A DNA stretch of 64,000 nt from Sphingomonas sp. LY54 (GTDB taxonomy: Bacteria; Pseudomonadota; Alphaproteobacteria; Sphingomonadales; Sphingomonadaceae), in assembly GCF_035594035.1 (NCBI RefSeq), contig NZ_CP141588.1, positions 992,001 to 1,056,000 of the forward strand. The letters run 5' to 3'. The notes beneath the pieces were generated by a model, which ran no database searches, had not been told where the DNA came from, and saw only the letters and a program-made list of their open reading frames with translations. This document shows, one piece after another, positions 16,695 to 26,475 of this stretch. How positions within the stretch are numbered: position 1 is the stretch's first letter; every line of letters begins with the position of its first letter. The position numbers and the translations under genes are program-made.

Positions 16695-18155
16695 ATGCGG
16701 CCGGATGCGACACGTTGCCTGTTGCTGATCGACGACGAACCCGCGCAGCGGCGTCTGGTAAGTGCCATCGGCGCGCGGGCCGGCTGGTGGGTGATGGGCG
16801 CGCCCGATGTCGATGCGGCCCAAAAGCTGCTCGCCGGCGAGGAAGGGCGCGACGTCGACGCGATCATGCTCGATCACTGGCTCCCGGGCGAGGCAGGGGC
16901 CGACCTGATCCGGCAGATTCGCGCGCTTCGCCCGGACCTCCCTTTATTGATCCTCACCGCGCAAACCTCTGTGGCAGCGGCCGTGGATGCGATGCGCGCA
17001 GGCGCCAATGATTTCCTCGTCAAGCCGATCGCGCCCGACCGCCTGCTTGCAGCGCTGAACGCGGCCACTGACCGACGCCAGCGCAACGGCGAGCTTCGCC
17101 CCTTGTCGGAGAAGATCACCAAGACGCTCGCATTTGACGAGATTGTCGGATCGGCGCCGGAATTCCGTGCCGCGCTCGCGATCGCCGCCAAGGCGGCCCG
17201 CGCCCGCGTCTCGGTCCTGATCGAAGGCGAGAGCGGATCGGGCAAGGAAGTGCTCGCCCAGGCGATCCACAGCTCCAGCCCGCGTGGCAAGAAACCGATG
17301 GTGACCGTCAATTGCGGCGCGATCCCCGGCAACCTCGTCGAATCGGTCCTGTTCGGCCACGAAAAGGGCGCCTTCACGGGCGCGTTCGACCGCCATATCG
17401 GCCGGTTCGAGGATGCCGACGGCACCACCCTCTTCCTCGACGAGATCGGCGAACTGCCGCTCGACACCCAAGTGAAGCTGCTGCGCGCCATCGAGACGGG
17501 CGAGATCCAGCGCATCGGCGGGCGCAGCATCCAGATCGTCGACGTGCGCATCATCGCCGCGACCAACCGCCGCCTGCTCGACGAAGTTGCCAAAGGGAAT
17601 TTCCGCGAGGATCTCTATTACCGCCTCAACGTCGTCCATGTGGATATCCCACCGCTGCGCGCGCGCCAGAGCGACATCCCGCCGCTCGCTCGCCACCTAC
17701 TGGCCCGGATCGCGGAGCAGCCGGGCATGCGCTACCTCAGCATCACCGACGACGCGCTCGAAGTGCTGATGGCTTATGGCTGGCCCGGCAACGTCCGGCA
17801 GCTTCAGAACGCCTTGTTTCGCGCCGCCGTCCTTTGCGACGGGAACGCGCTCACCGCTGCCGACTTTCCGCACATCGCCCAGGAATCGACGTTCAGCAAA
17901 CGCGCCGACGATTATCATGCCAAGGCGCTGAGCGGCGCTTCCAACAGTGCCGCTTTGTCGCACGGTCCCGGCATCACTCTGTACGAATCGAGCGGCCACC
18001 TGCGCTCGCTCGAGGAGATCGAGGCCGACGTCATTCGTCTCGCCATCGGCCATTATCGCGGCCGCATGACCGAGGTTGCCCGCCGGCTCGGCATCGGCCG
18101 CTCCACCCTGTACCGCAAGCTCGGCGAGCTCGGCATCGGCGCCGACGCCGCCTAG
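16695..18155 (+). CDS. NtrC-type sigma54-dependent response regulator
   Basis: A 486-residue protein with the full NtrC layout. The receiver domain has the acidic pair Asp13/Asp14 and phosphoacceptor Asp60 in IMLDHWLPG. The AAA+ domain has Walker A GESGSGK at residues 178-184, the sigma54-contacting loop GAFTGA at 225-230, Walker B LFLDEIGE and the arginine-finger region FREDLYYRLNV. A Fis-type HTH lies at the C-terminus (MTEVARRLGIGRSTLYRKLGELG). ATG 16695 follows GAGAGGAG. No histidine kinase gene is adjacent. It probably activates sigma54 promoters in response to an unknown signal. Confidence 0.93.
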   Translation: MRPDATRCLLLIDDEPAQRRLVSAIGARAGWWVMGAPDVDAAQKLLAGEEGRDVDAIMLDHWLPGEAGADLIRQIRALRPDLPLLILTAQTSVAAAVDAMRAGANDFLVKPIAPDRLLAALNAATDRRQRNGELRPLSEKITKTLAFDEIVGSAPEFRAALAIAAKAARARVSVLIEGESGSGKEVLAQAIHSSSPRGKKPMVTVNCGAIPGNLVESVLFGHEKGAFTGAFDRHIGRFEDADGTTLFLDEIGELPLDTQVKLLRAIETGEIQRIGGRSIQIVDVRIIAATNRRLLDEVAKGNFREDLYYRLNVVHVDIPPLRARQSDIPPLARHLLARIAEQPGMRYLSITDDALEVLMAYGWPGNVRQLQNALFRAAVLCDGNALTAADFPHIAQESTFSKRADDYHAKALSGASNSAALSHGPGITLYESSGHLRSLEEIEADVIRLAIGHYRGRMTEVARRLGIGRSTLYRKLGELGIGADAA

Positions 18156-18186
18156 ACGAAGCGCGATCTCCTGCTAAGCTTGCTCG

Positions 18187-18942
18187 ATGCAGGGCTTTAC
18201 TAACGGAAAAATTCTCATCACCGGCGCCGCCTCGGGCATCGGCGCCGCAACGGCGACGCTGCTGGCCTCTTCGGGCGCGCGGAAACTGATCCTGTGCGAC
18301 CGCGACGAGAACAGGCTCGCCGATTTCGCGTTCACCTTGCCGTGCGAGCGCCAATTGATGGTGGGCGACGTCACCGACGAGCAGATGTGGGCCAACGCCG
18401 ACCTGACCGGCCTGACCCACGCCGTGGTCAATGCCGGCATCGGCGAGGGCAAGCCGATCCTCGAAACTACGTTGGCCGACTGGCGCCGGGTCATGTCGGT
18501 CAATCTCGACGGCGCCTTCCTCACTTTGCAGGCCGCCATGCGGGCGATGCACGGCAATGGCGGCGCGATCGTCCTCACCGCCTCGGTGGCGGGCATCAAG
18601 GCCGAGGCGGGCATTGCCGCTTATGCCGCCTCCAAGGCCGGCGTGATCCAGCTCGCGCGGGTGGCAGCCAAGGAGGGGGCGCCCAGCCGCATCCGGGTCA
18701 ACGCGATCGCCCCGGGCGGCGTCGAAACCCCGATCTGGACCAACGTGCCTTTCTTCACGGATCTTGTGAACAGCACCGGCAGCGAGGAAGCCGCGTTCGA
18801 GGCGATAAGCGCAGCCGCAACGCCCCTCGCCCGCTTCGCCAAGCCCGAAGAAATGGCCGAGCAGATCGCCTTCCTGCTGTCTGACGCGTCCGCCTTCACC
18901 ACAGGCAGCTGCCTCGTCAGCGACGGCGGCTACTCCCTTTAG
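18187..18942 (+). CDS. SDR-family oxidoreductase
   Basis: A 251-residue classical short-chain dehydrogenase/reductase. The dinucleotide-binding motif TGAASGIG is at residues 12-19; catalytic Ser133, Tyr146 and Lys150 (YAASK) are in place; the acidic Asp38-Asp40 region (LILCDRDEN) suggests preference for NAD over NADP. The C-terminal LVSDGGYSL ending is typical. The substrate is unknown. It is convergent with, and overlaps by four bases, the secreted-protein gene. Confidence 0.92.
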   Translation: MQGFTNGKILITGAASGIGAATATLLASSGARKLILCDRDENRLADFAFTLPCERQLMVGDVTDEQMWANADLTGLTHAVVNAGIGEGKPILETTLADWRRVMSVNLDGAFLTLQAAMRAMHGNGGAIVLTASVAGIKAEAGIAAYAASKAGVIQLARVAAKEGAPSRIRVNAIAPGGVETPIWTNVPFFTDLVNSTGSEEAAFEAISAAATPLARFAKPEEMAEQIAFLLSDASAFTTGSCLVSDGGYSL

Positions 18943-19508
18943 ATCGGCGTCGCCCCAGCCGCCTCTTCCACGACGGGCTCCTCACTGGATTCCTCCGGCG
19001 CCGCCGCGGTCGCGGACCAGATGGTGCTGAGGCACTGCGCCAGCGCGGTCATGGCCGTATCGCTGCCCGCCAGCTTCAGGCTGTCGATCCGCTGGCCATC
19101 GCGCGCGATATGCATCCCGCGCGCGCCGGCGAACTGTTCGAGGAAGCCGGTTCCCCCGGCGGGACCGGATGGGCTGACCGCAAATGTGAGGCCGGGGCCG
19201 TCGGCGTCGAGATTGCGCCTGGCGACCGCCTGCATCGGCCACGCGCTGCGCTCGTCGAAACTGACCTGGATGTCGTATCGTCCGCCATCCTCGAATGCGT
19301 TCCATTGGCGGTTCTGGATCAGGAAGCGGATGCTGTCATTGTCCGCGCTGCCCCAGACCGACACGACGGTCCCGCTCGGCGCGGCCGCGTGAACGAGACA
19401 ACCGTCAGGCGTCACCTCCAATGCCCAGGGACTTGGCGCCTCGGTTTGTGCCGTGGCGACCGCGGCCGGCGCTGCGAGGGCCAGGACTGCAATCAACGAC
19501 CTGAACAT
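18939..19508 (-). CDS. Secreted protein of unknown function
   Basis: A 189-residue protein with a signal peptide (MFRSLIAVLALAAPAAVATA). The mature part has repeated short beta-strand patterns (GTVVSVWGSADNDSIRFLIQN) and two cysteines (in DGCLVH and AQCLST) that could form a disulfide; the C-terminus is acidic. It resembles invasion-associated or periplasmic beta-sandwich proteins only in general style, and I do not assign a family. Start 19508 is chosen because the signal peptide begins there; longer in-frame starts add non-hydrophobic residues. Confidence 0.65.
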   Translation of the reverse strand: MFRSLIAVLALAAPAAVATAQTEAPSPWALEVTPDGCLVHAAAPSGTVVSVWGSADNDSIRFLIQNRQWNAFEDGGRYDIQVSFDERSAWPMQAVARRNLDADGPGLTFAVSPSGPAGGTGFLEQFAGARGMHIARDGQRIDSLKLAGSDTAMTALAQCLSTIWSATAAAPEESSEEPVVEEAAGATPI

Positions 19509-19727
19509 GGTGGGCTCTCCTCGCCCCCCGCTCATGTTCTTGTTCGATAAGGCAAACCTTCGGGGCCGTTTGTTGGTTGCACGAATGGAGCGATTTCCGG
19601 CCGCTGCGCCCACGCCGCCGGGCCGCCCATCGGTTGATCAATCCTTTACGGACGTGACCGTGCAAGCCCGAAATGCTGGGAGACGATAGCTTCCAATTTG
19701 CTAACCTTTGTCTGCCATGACGGCTTA

Positions 19728-22064
19728 ATGGGCGGGTTGGGCGAATTGTGGACCGGTTTCCTGAAAAGGGCCGGAAAAGGGGGCGACCCACGCCTCCGCA
19801 TCCTGCTGTGGGCGACCCTGGCCTGCCTCCTTTTCGGAGCCGTCGAGCTCGGTCAGCCGCTCGAAAACGCGCTGCGCAACTTGCGCAACACGGTTCGCAG
19901 CCATCCCACCAGCGGCGACATCGTCCTCGTCGGAATTGACGATCGCAGCCTGAAAGAGCTTGAGAAATGGCCTTGGCCTCGGGGATATCACGCGCTTCTG
20001 ACTGATCGTCTCATCGCCCAGGGTGCCGACCGCATTTTCTTCACGATCGATTTCTCGTCGCGTGCGGATCCACGAAACGATGCCATGCTGGCAGGCGCAC
20101 TGGCGCGTGCAGGCCGCAAGGTTACCTTGCCGTTCCAGCAACTGCGCGATCCGGCGTCCGGAAATCAGACCACCGTACTCCCGCACCCCATCTTCCGCTC
20201 GCACGTCAGCATGGCCTCGCTCTCTTTGGAGTACGACTTCCAGGGCGCTGTCTGGCGATTGCCGAGCGTTGGTCAGGCCGACAAGGTCACCTATCCATCC
20301 TTCGCGGCTGCGCTGAGCGGCGCAGAGGGCCGGCAGGGCGAGGAATTCCGCGTCGATTATTCCTTCGATCCTCGATCCGTGCCCAATATTAGCGCTGTCG
20401 ATGTGATACGCGGCCGATCCCGCGCGGGCGCATTCTCTGGCAAGACTGTCGTCGTCGCTCCGACCTCGGCCCAACTCGGGGGCTTCCAGCTCGCGCCTGG
20501 CCATGGCTGGATGTCGTCGTCCTACATTCACATCCTCGGTGCCGAGACGTTGAAATCGGGGCGTCCGGTAGACGTCGGATGGTTTCTCCCGTTTCTCGTT
20601 ACGGTTCTAGGCGCGGGCCTGTCCCTGCTGCTGTCGAGGCTCCGCAATGCGATCGGGGCGATGGCCGGCATATTGACGTGCGTGCTGGTCGCGCCGTTTC
20701 AGCTCGACGCCAGCTTGATATATATCGACACCGCGCCGGCGGTGGTCGTGTTGCTGGCGATTGCCGCATCGCTGGCATGGTCGGAATTCCGGCGGTCCTA
20801 TCGGCTGCGAGGGACGGTCAATGCGGTCTCCGGCCTGCCCAACCTCAATGCCCTGCGACAGGAGAAGATCGATCACGGCCGCCCATTGGTGGCGGCGCGC
20901 ATACTGAACTATGCCGAAATTGCCTCCGCCCTTCCGGTCGATGATGAAAAGGCACTGGTCGAGCAGATCATAGGTCGACTGACGGTAGGGGCGCCCGGAC
21001 GTGGGCTCTATCAAGGCGACGAGGGTATTTTCGCCTGGTTCGCCGAGGAGGGCGAGACCAACTATCTCGGCGATCATCTCGATGCCCTGCATTCGCTCTT
21101 CAGAAGCCCGATCGTAGTAGGCCGCAATCCGCTCGACCTCAGCATCACGTTCGGGTTCGACGCCGGCGGGGCCCGCTCGCTTTCGAACCGCCTCGGCAGC
21201 GCCCTCGTGGCTGCCGATGAGGCGAGCCACGAGGCGCTCAAGTGGAAACGCTACGACCCTGCCAAGCTTAAGGACGCGGCCTGGCGGCTGTCCCTGCTCA
21301 GCCAGCTAGACGCTGCGATCGCCGCCGGCGACGTGTGGATAGCCTATCAGCCCAAGCTGGACCTGCGCACGCGGGCGATCTGCGGGGCCGAAGCGCTCGT
21401 GCGCTGGACACATCCGGAAAAGGGCCCGATCAGCCCGGCCGAATTCGTGGCCGCGGCCGAGCAGCATGACCGCATCGAGGGCCTGACCATATTCGTGCTC
21501 GAAGGCGCCATCGCTGCTGCGGCCGCCATCCACCGCCGTGGCATTGCATTCAATGTGGCGGTTAATCTCTCCGCCCGCCTGATCGACGACAGCAATCTCG
21601 CCGCGACAATTGGGTCACTTCTGAAAAAGCACCACCTGCCGGCCTCGTCGCTCACGCTGGAGGTAACCGAAACTGCCGCTCTTAGCGGCGGCGTCGGAAG
21701 CCTCGATATGCTCTGGAAGCTGCGCGAAATCGGCGTCTGCATCTCGATCGATGACTATGGGACCGGGCTTTCGACCCTCGATTATTTGAAGAAGATCCCG
21801 GCGACCGAGATCAAGGTCGATCAAACCTTCGTCCAGGCCATCGAAAACAGCAGAAGCGACAAGCTCATGGTTCATTCGACCATACAGCTCGCCCATTCGC
21901 TCGAACAAACCGTCGTCGCGGAAGGTGTCGAGGACCGTCAGACCCTTGAAACGCTTGCACAAATGGGCTGCGACGTGGCGCAAGGCTATCATATTGGCAG
22001 ACCTATGACTTTCCGTGCCTTAACGAGACAGGTGCTGGGTGAACGGAGATCCAAAGCCGCCTGA
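19728..22064 (+). CDS. CHASE2-EAL c-di-GMP phosphodiesterase
   Basis: A 778-residue membrane signalling protein. After one N-terminal helix (ILLWATLACLLFG) comes a periplasmic CHASE2 sensor (about residues 40-270, with LVGIDDRSLKELEKWPWPR), then two to three helices (about 285-360). The cytoplasmic part has a degenerate GGDEF-like domain in which the signature reads QGDEG, and an EAL domain from about 530 with EAL at 555-557 and catalytic motifs NLSAR, EVTETA, IDDYGTG, KVDQTF and EGVED. It should hydrolyse c-di-GMP to pGpG under control of an external signal. ATG 19728 is preferred; an in-frame TTG lies at 19698. Confidence 0.9.
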   Translation: MGGLGELWTGFLKRAGKGGDPRLRILLWATLACLLFGAVELGQPLENALRNLRNTVRSHPTSGDIVLVGIDDRSLKELEKWPWPRGYHALLTDRLIAQGADRIFFTIDFSSRADPRNDAMLAGALARAGRKVTLPFQQLRDPASGNQTTVLPHPIFRSHVSMASLSLEYDFQGAVWRLPSVGQADKVTYPSFAAALSGAEGRQGEEFRVDYSFDPRSVPNISAVDVIRGRSRAGAFSGKTVVVAPTSAQLGGFQLAPGHGWMSSSYIHILGAETLKSGRPVDVGWFLPFLVTVLGAGLSLLLSRLRNAIGAMAGILTCVLVAPFQLDASLIYIDTAPAVVVLLAIAASLAWSEFRRSYRLRGTVNAVSGLPNLNALRQEKIDHGRPLVAARILNYAEIASALPVDDEKALVEQIIGRLTVGAPGRGLYQGDEGIFAWFAEEGETNYLGDHLDALHSLFRSPIVVGRNPLDLSITFGFDAGGARSLSNRLGSALVAADEASHEALKWKRYDPAKLKDAAWRLSLLSQLDAAIAAGDVWIAYQPKLDLRTRAICGAEALVRWTHPEKGPISPAEFVAAAEQHDRIEGLTIFVLEGAIAAAAAIHRRGIAFNVAVNLSARLIDDSNLAATIGSLLKKHHLPASSLTLEVTETAALSGGVGSLDMLWKLREIGVCISIDDYGTGLSTLDYLKKIPATEIKVDQTFVQAIENSRSDKLMVHSTIQLAHSLEQTVVAEGVEDRQTLETLAQMGCDVAQGYHIGRPMTFRALTRQVLGERRSKAA

Positions 22065-22078
22065 CAATAGTTAATGTC

Positions 22079-22107
22079 TTGATAACCATTTTATTGGAGT
22101 TCATAAC
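22079..22107 (+). promoter_or_regulatory. Promoter of the 29-codon gene
   Basis: TTGATA at 22079-22084 (five of six to consensus) is separated by 17 bases from CATAAC at 22102-22107 (four of six). The predicted start site would give a leader of about 45 bases before the ATG at 22161. It lies after the stop of the CHASE2-EAL gene. Confidence 0.5.
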
Positions 22108-22160
22108 GAGGCCCTCAGGCGCCGCGACGGTCGTGGCGCGTGCTTTGAAGGGGGGTCTTT

Positions 22161-22250
22161 ATGACGAACCACAAAAATACTCGCCCGACCCGCGGCTTCT
22201 GGGATTGGCTCTGGGGCGGCGGCGGCACCGGCGGCGCAGTCAAGGGCTGA
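22161..22250 (+). CDS. Isolated 29-residue peptide gene
   Basis: A short ORF not related to anything I recognise. It starts at ATG 22161 with a strong GAAGGGGGG box nine bases upstream. The peptide has a basic polar start (MTNHKNTRPTR), an aromatic core GFWDWLWGGGG, and a glycine-rich end finishing AVKG. It is enclosed by its own promoter (22079-22107) and a rho-independent terminator (22258-22282), giving a transcript of about 170 bases. Possible identities are a small membrane-surface peptide, a secreted or modified peptide, or a dual-function small RNA; none is established. Confidence 0.55.
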   Translation: MTNHKNTRPTRGFWDWLWGGGGTGGAVKG

Positions 22251-22257
22251 AAATGAG

Positions 22258-22282
22258 AACCCCGGCTTCGGTCGGGGTTTTT
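22258..22282 (+). terminator. Terminator of the 29-codon gene
   Basis: AACCCCG and CGGGGTT form a seven-base-pair stem with an eight-base loop followed by TTTT, starting eight bases after the short gene's stop codon. Confidence 0.8.
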
Positions 22283-22296
22283 CATTTTGTCGAATG

Positions 22297-22324
22297 AAAA
22301 AGGGCCCTTACGAGGCCCATTTTT
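22297..22324 (-). terminator. Terminator of folP (possibly bidirectional)
   Basis: GGGCC and GGCCC flank a seven-base loop with A5 on one side and ATTTTT on the other. Read on the minus strand it follows the folP stop (22336) and ends in a T run. Confidence 0.7.
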
Positions 22325-22335
22325 GTTGTCGCGGC

Positions 22336-23415
22336 TCAGGCGGGCGTCAGCGCCGCGTCGCGAAGGCCGCGCCAAACCCGCAGCGCCTGCACGGTCTCGG
22401 CCACGTCGTGGACGCGCAAGATCTGGGCCCCCTGCTCCGCCGCTTTCACCGCGAGCGTGAGCGATCCGCCGAGTCGTTGATCGGCCGGCGCTTCGTTCGA
22501 AAGCGCGCCGATCATGCGCTTGCGGCTCGCACCGAGCAGCAATGGGCAGCCGAGGCCGTGGAACAGCGCCAGCCCGTTCATCAGCTGCAGATTGTGCGCG
22601 ACGCTCTTGCCGAAGCCGATACCCGGATCGACGATGATGTTCGCCCGGTCGATGCCCGCGGCCACCGCCGCCGCAACCCGTGCCTCGAGCCAATCATAGA
22701 CTTCGAACAGCACCGGCCCGTCGTAATGCGGGGCGACCTGCATCGTCTCGGGCGCGCCCTGGTAGTGCATCAACACGACTGGACACCCCGATCGCGCCGC
22801 CACGTCCATCGAGCGCGGATCGTAGAGCAGGCCGGAAACGTCGTTGAACACCGCCGGCCCCACCGCCAGCGCCGCTTCCATCACCGCCGCCTTGCGCGTG
22901 TCGATCGAGAGCGCCGTGCCCGATACGGCGAGCTGGCGCACCACCGGCAGCACCCGTTCGATCTCGTCGCCTTCCCAGACCGGCTCCGCGCCCGGACGCG
23001 TCGATTCGCCCCCGATATCGATGATCGCGGCGCCCTGGGTCGCCATGGCGTGCGCCGTCTCGGCCGCCGTGCCCTCGTTGCGGCCGCCGTCGGAGAAGCT
23101 GTCGGGCGTGACGTTGAGGATGCCCATCACCTGGGGCTGGTCGAGACGGATCACGCGCGGGCCGAGCGTCAGCGGCGGGCGCGCGGTCGTGAGGTTGATC
23201 CAGGCCGTGCGCACCGGCTCGCCGAGACGCTCGACCACATCCCCCATCGTCTCCACCGGCACCAATTCGGTCGAAACCCGGCGCTTGCCCTCGATCACGT
23301 CGATTTCCACCGCCGAGAACCATGCAAGGCCGCCGGCCAGCCGCGCCACCCGGCCATCATAACCGAACGGCGCGTCCACGAAGGCGGTAGGCCGCAGATA
23401 GATGCGCTCAGCCAT
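22336..23415 (-). CDS. folP: Dihydropteroate synthase
   Basis: A 359-residue enzyme that joins 4-aminobenzoate to 6-hydroxymethyl-7,8-dihydropterin pyrophosphate in folate synthesis. The catalytic core starts at about residue 92 with VMGILNVTPDSFSDGG and has IDIGGESTRPGA, the substrate loop, DPGIGFGKS and GASRKRMIG. The first 90 residues are an extra N-terminal domain, as is common for alphaproteobacterial FolP. ccrM lies upstream on the same strand with a 47-base gap, so the two may share a transcript. Confidence 0.94.
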   Translation of the reverse strand: MAERIYLRPTAFVDAPFGYDGRVARLAGGLAWFSAVEIDVIEGKRRVSTELVPVETMGDVVERLGEPVRTAWINLTTARPPLTLGPRVIRLDQPQVMGILNVTPDSFSDGGRNEGTAAETAHAMATQGAAIIDIGGESTRPGAEPVWEGDEIERVLPVVRQLAVSGTALSIDTRKAAVMEAALAVGPAVFNDVSGLLYDPRSMDVAARSGCPVVLMHYQGAPETMQVAPHYDGPVLFEVYDWLEARVAAAVAAGIDRANIIVDPGIGFGKSVAHNLQLMNGLALFHGLGCPLLLGASRKRMIGALSNEAPADQRLGGSLTLAVKAAEQGAQILRVHDVAETVQALRVWRGLRDAALTPA

Positions 23416-23462
23416 GTCCTATTCTCCGCAGCCGGACCGGACGACCGGGCGTCCGCCCTGCC

Positions 23463-24590
<1,128 letters not shown>

Positions 24591-24629
24591 TCAGACAGCC
24601 CCCGGTTTAACCACAAAGAGGTCCAGAGT

Positions 24630-24781
24630 GAGTCAGCGCGACTCGGCGGTCAAGGACAGTGCGTTGAGCCGAGTCGTTAAGAATCTACCGCAGGTGAAGA
24701 GAACGAAACGAGTCTCCCCCACATCTGGCGTCCGCCCCGATTCTTGAGACTCAATATGAAGTGGTGTGGCGGGAAAGACTC
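24630..24781. promoter_or_regulatory. Cluster of eight GANTC sites in front of ccrM
   Basis: GANTC occurs at 24630, 24640, 24671, 24681, 24710, 24739, 24748 and 24777 (start of each five-base site), eight sites in 152 bases. With a GC content near 66 percent about half a site would be expected by chance. The cluster fills the gap between rnhB and ccrM, that is, the ccrM promoter region. A TTAACC half-site reminiscent of CtrA boxes is at 24607-24612. This is consistent with methylation-sensitive autoregulation. Confidence 0.8.
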
Positions 24782-25382
24782 ACAAGTCGAGCATATGCTG
24801 CTTCACCGGGGCGAAGCTGCGCCGGTGCAGCGGAGTGAGGCCGTGCAGGTCGAGCGCCGCGACATGCTCGGGCGTGCCATAGCCCTTGTTGGTCGCCCAG
24901 CCATAATGGGGATGTGTCTCGGCATATTCGGCCATCATCCGGTCGCGCGTGACCTTGGCGACGATCGAGGCAGCGGCGATCGAGCGGCTCTTGGCATCGC
25001 CGCCGACGATCGCCTTGGACGGATAGCGCCAGTCGGGGCAGCGATTGCCGTCGACCAGCACGGTGCCGGGCTCGATGCCGACGGCTTCGACGGCGCGGGT
25101 CATGGCGAGCATGGTCGCCCAGAAGATGTTGTAGCGATCGATTTCCTCGACCGTCGCGATGCCGACGGCGACGCGGGCGACTTGCTGCAGCTTGCCGTAG
25201 AGGCTCTCGCGCACCTCGAAGCAGAGCTTCTTCGAATCGTCGATGCCGCGTGGACAGCGCTTGCGGTCGAGCACCACCGCCGCCGCAACGACCGGCCCGG
25301 CCAGCGGCCCGCGCCCGGCCTCGTCGACGCCCACGACCGGCTCGGCGAACGGTTTTTCAATCTTGAAGCAGGGCGGCGGCAT
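24780..25382 (-). CDS. rnhB: Ribonuclease HII
   Basis: A 200-residue endonuclease that cuts the RNA strand of RNA-DNA hybrids and removes misincorporated ribonucleotides. The motif GVDEAGRGPLAG (catalytic Asp20/Glu21), the VDGN loop and AAASIVAKVTRDRMM are all typical. Start MPPPCFKIE at 25382; an alternative a few codons downstream cannot be excluded. It precedes ccrM on the minus strand. Confidence 0.95.
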   Translation of the reverse strand: MPPPCFKIEKPFAEPVVGVDEAGRGPLAGPVVAAAVVLDRKRCPRGIDDSKKLCFEVRESLYGKLQQVARVAVGIATVEEIDRYNIFWATMLAMTRAVEAVGIEPGTVLVDGNRCPDWRYPSKAIVGGDAKSRSIAAASIVAKVTRDRMMAEYAETHPHYGWATNKGYGTPEHVAALDLHGLTPLHRRSFAPVKQHMLDL

Positions 25383-25432
25383 CGGCGCAGGGTAAAAAGG
25401 ACGGCGGGATCGCGCCAGTCAAAGCTGAAAAT

Positions 25433-26251
25433 TCAATCCACTAAGCTGTGGATAAGTTCGAATGGCGAGACACCGAGCGCATGGCCCATCGGGCCGTGGC
25501 CCGCGCCAAAGCCGGGCGCCGCTAGGATCGTGGCGCGAGTGTAATTCCGCCCCCGCTCGACTGCCTCGACGGCCGACAATCCCTGCCCGAGGCCGGCGGC
25601 GATCGCACTGGCAAGCGTGCAGCCGGTGCCATGCGTGTTGCGGGTCTCGATCCGGTCACTGCTCCAGCGCCGCACCTCCTCCCGGTCGACGAGCACGTCG
25701 GTCAGGATCGGTCCCGGCAGATGGCCGCCCTTGGCCAGCACGGCCGCCTCCACCTTGTTCGAAAGGACAAGCGCCGCGCTCTCCGCTTCGGCGCCCGTGG
25801 CGATCGTGCGTCCGCTCAGCGCCTCGAGTTCGGGCACGTTGGGCGTGATCAACGTCGCCGCTGCCATCAGCCGCTCGAATGCGGCGACTGTCGCCGAATT
25901 GGCCAGCGCGGCGCCGCTCGTGGCGATCATCACCGGATCGAACACGATCGGCACGCCGCTGAGCCGCGCCAGCCGCTCCGCCACCGCGGTCGCGGTCTCC
26001 GGCGAGCCGATCATGCCGATCTTCACGGCGTCGACCCCGAGGTCGTCGATGACCATGTCGATCTGCTGCAGCACGACGTCGGTCGGTATCGGCAGCACAC
26101 CGTCCACGCCCAACGTGTTCTGCGCGGTGATCGCGGTCACTGCCGTCATCGCGAAGCCGCCGAGCATGGTGACCGTCTTGATGTCGGCCTGGATCCCGGC
26201 GCCGCCGCCGCTGTCGGACCCGGCAATAATGAGGACGCGCGCGGCTTTCAC
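25433..26251 (-). CDS. thiD: Hydroxymethylpyrimidine/phosphomethylpyrimidine kinase
   Basis: A 272-residue enzyme of thiamine synthesis that phosphorylates HMP and HMP-P. Motifs: [17 protein letters not shown] near the N-terminus, [18 protein letters not shown], and the anion-hole [12 protein letters not shown]. The GTG start at 26251 overlaps the stop codon of the upstream DUF1272 gene (GTGA), indicating translational coupling in a glmM-DUF1272-thiD operon. No TPP riboswitch is visible ahead of it, as expected for an internal operon gene. Confidence 0.93.
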   Translation of the reverse strand: MKAARVLIIAGSDSGGGAGIQADIKTVTMLGGFAMTAVTAITAQNTLGVDGVLPIPTDVVLQQIDMVIDDLGVDAVKIGMIGSPETATAVAERLARLSGVPIVFDPVMIATSGAALANSATVAAFERLMAAATLITPNVPELEALSGRTIATGAEAESAALVLSNKVEAAVLAKGGHLPGPILTDVLVDREEVRRWSSDRIETRNTHGTGCTLASAIAAGLGQGLSAVEAVERGRNYTRATILAAPGFGAGHGPMGHALGVSPFELIHSLVD

Positions 26252-26475
26252 TTGGGGCTCTTTCGCTCTGTCGAGGCCGGGAAGCGGACGAGCAGACCGG
26301 CCGGCCGGATCGGCCGCGGCTCGAAATTGCCGCCGCAATTGGGGCAGATGCCGGCCAGGGGACCATCGACGCACTGCGCGCAAAAAGTGCATTCGAACGT
26401 GCAGATGCGGGCGTCGGCGCTGTCGGGCGCGAGATCGCGACCGCACCGTTCGCAATCGGGACGGAGCTCCAGCAT
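26248..26475 (-). CDS. DUF1272 zinc-binding protein
   Basis: A 75-residue cysteine-rich protein: [26 protein letters not shown] and CPNCGGNF, eight cysteines in CxxC-type pairs, enough for two zinc ions. This matches the DUF1272 family; function unknown. It begins on the A of the glmM stop codon (TGATG) and ends within the thiD start (GTGA). Confidence 0.88.
   Translation of the reverse strand: MLELRPDCERCGRDLAPDSADARICTFECTFCAQCVDGPLAGICPNCGGNFEPRPIRPAGLLVRFPASTERKSPK

Noticed and set aside
25433..26251. Possible TPP riboswitch for thiD
   Set aside because: thiD starts inside the previous gene in an operon with glmM; no thi-box sequence was visible.
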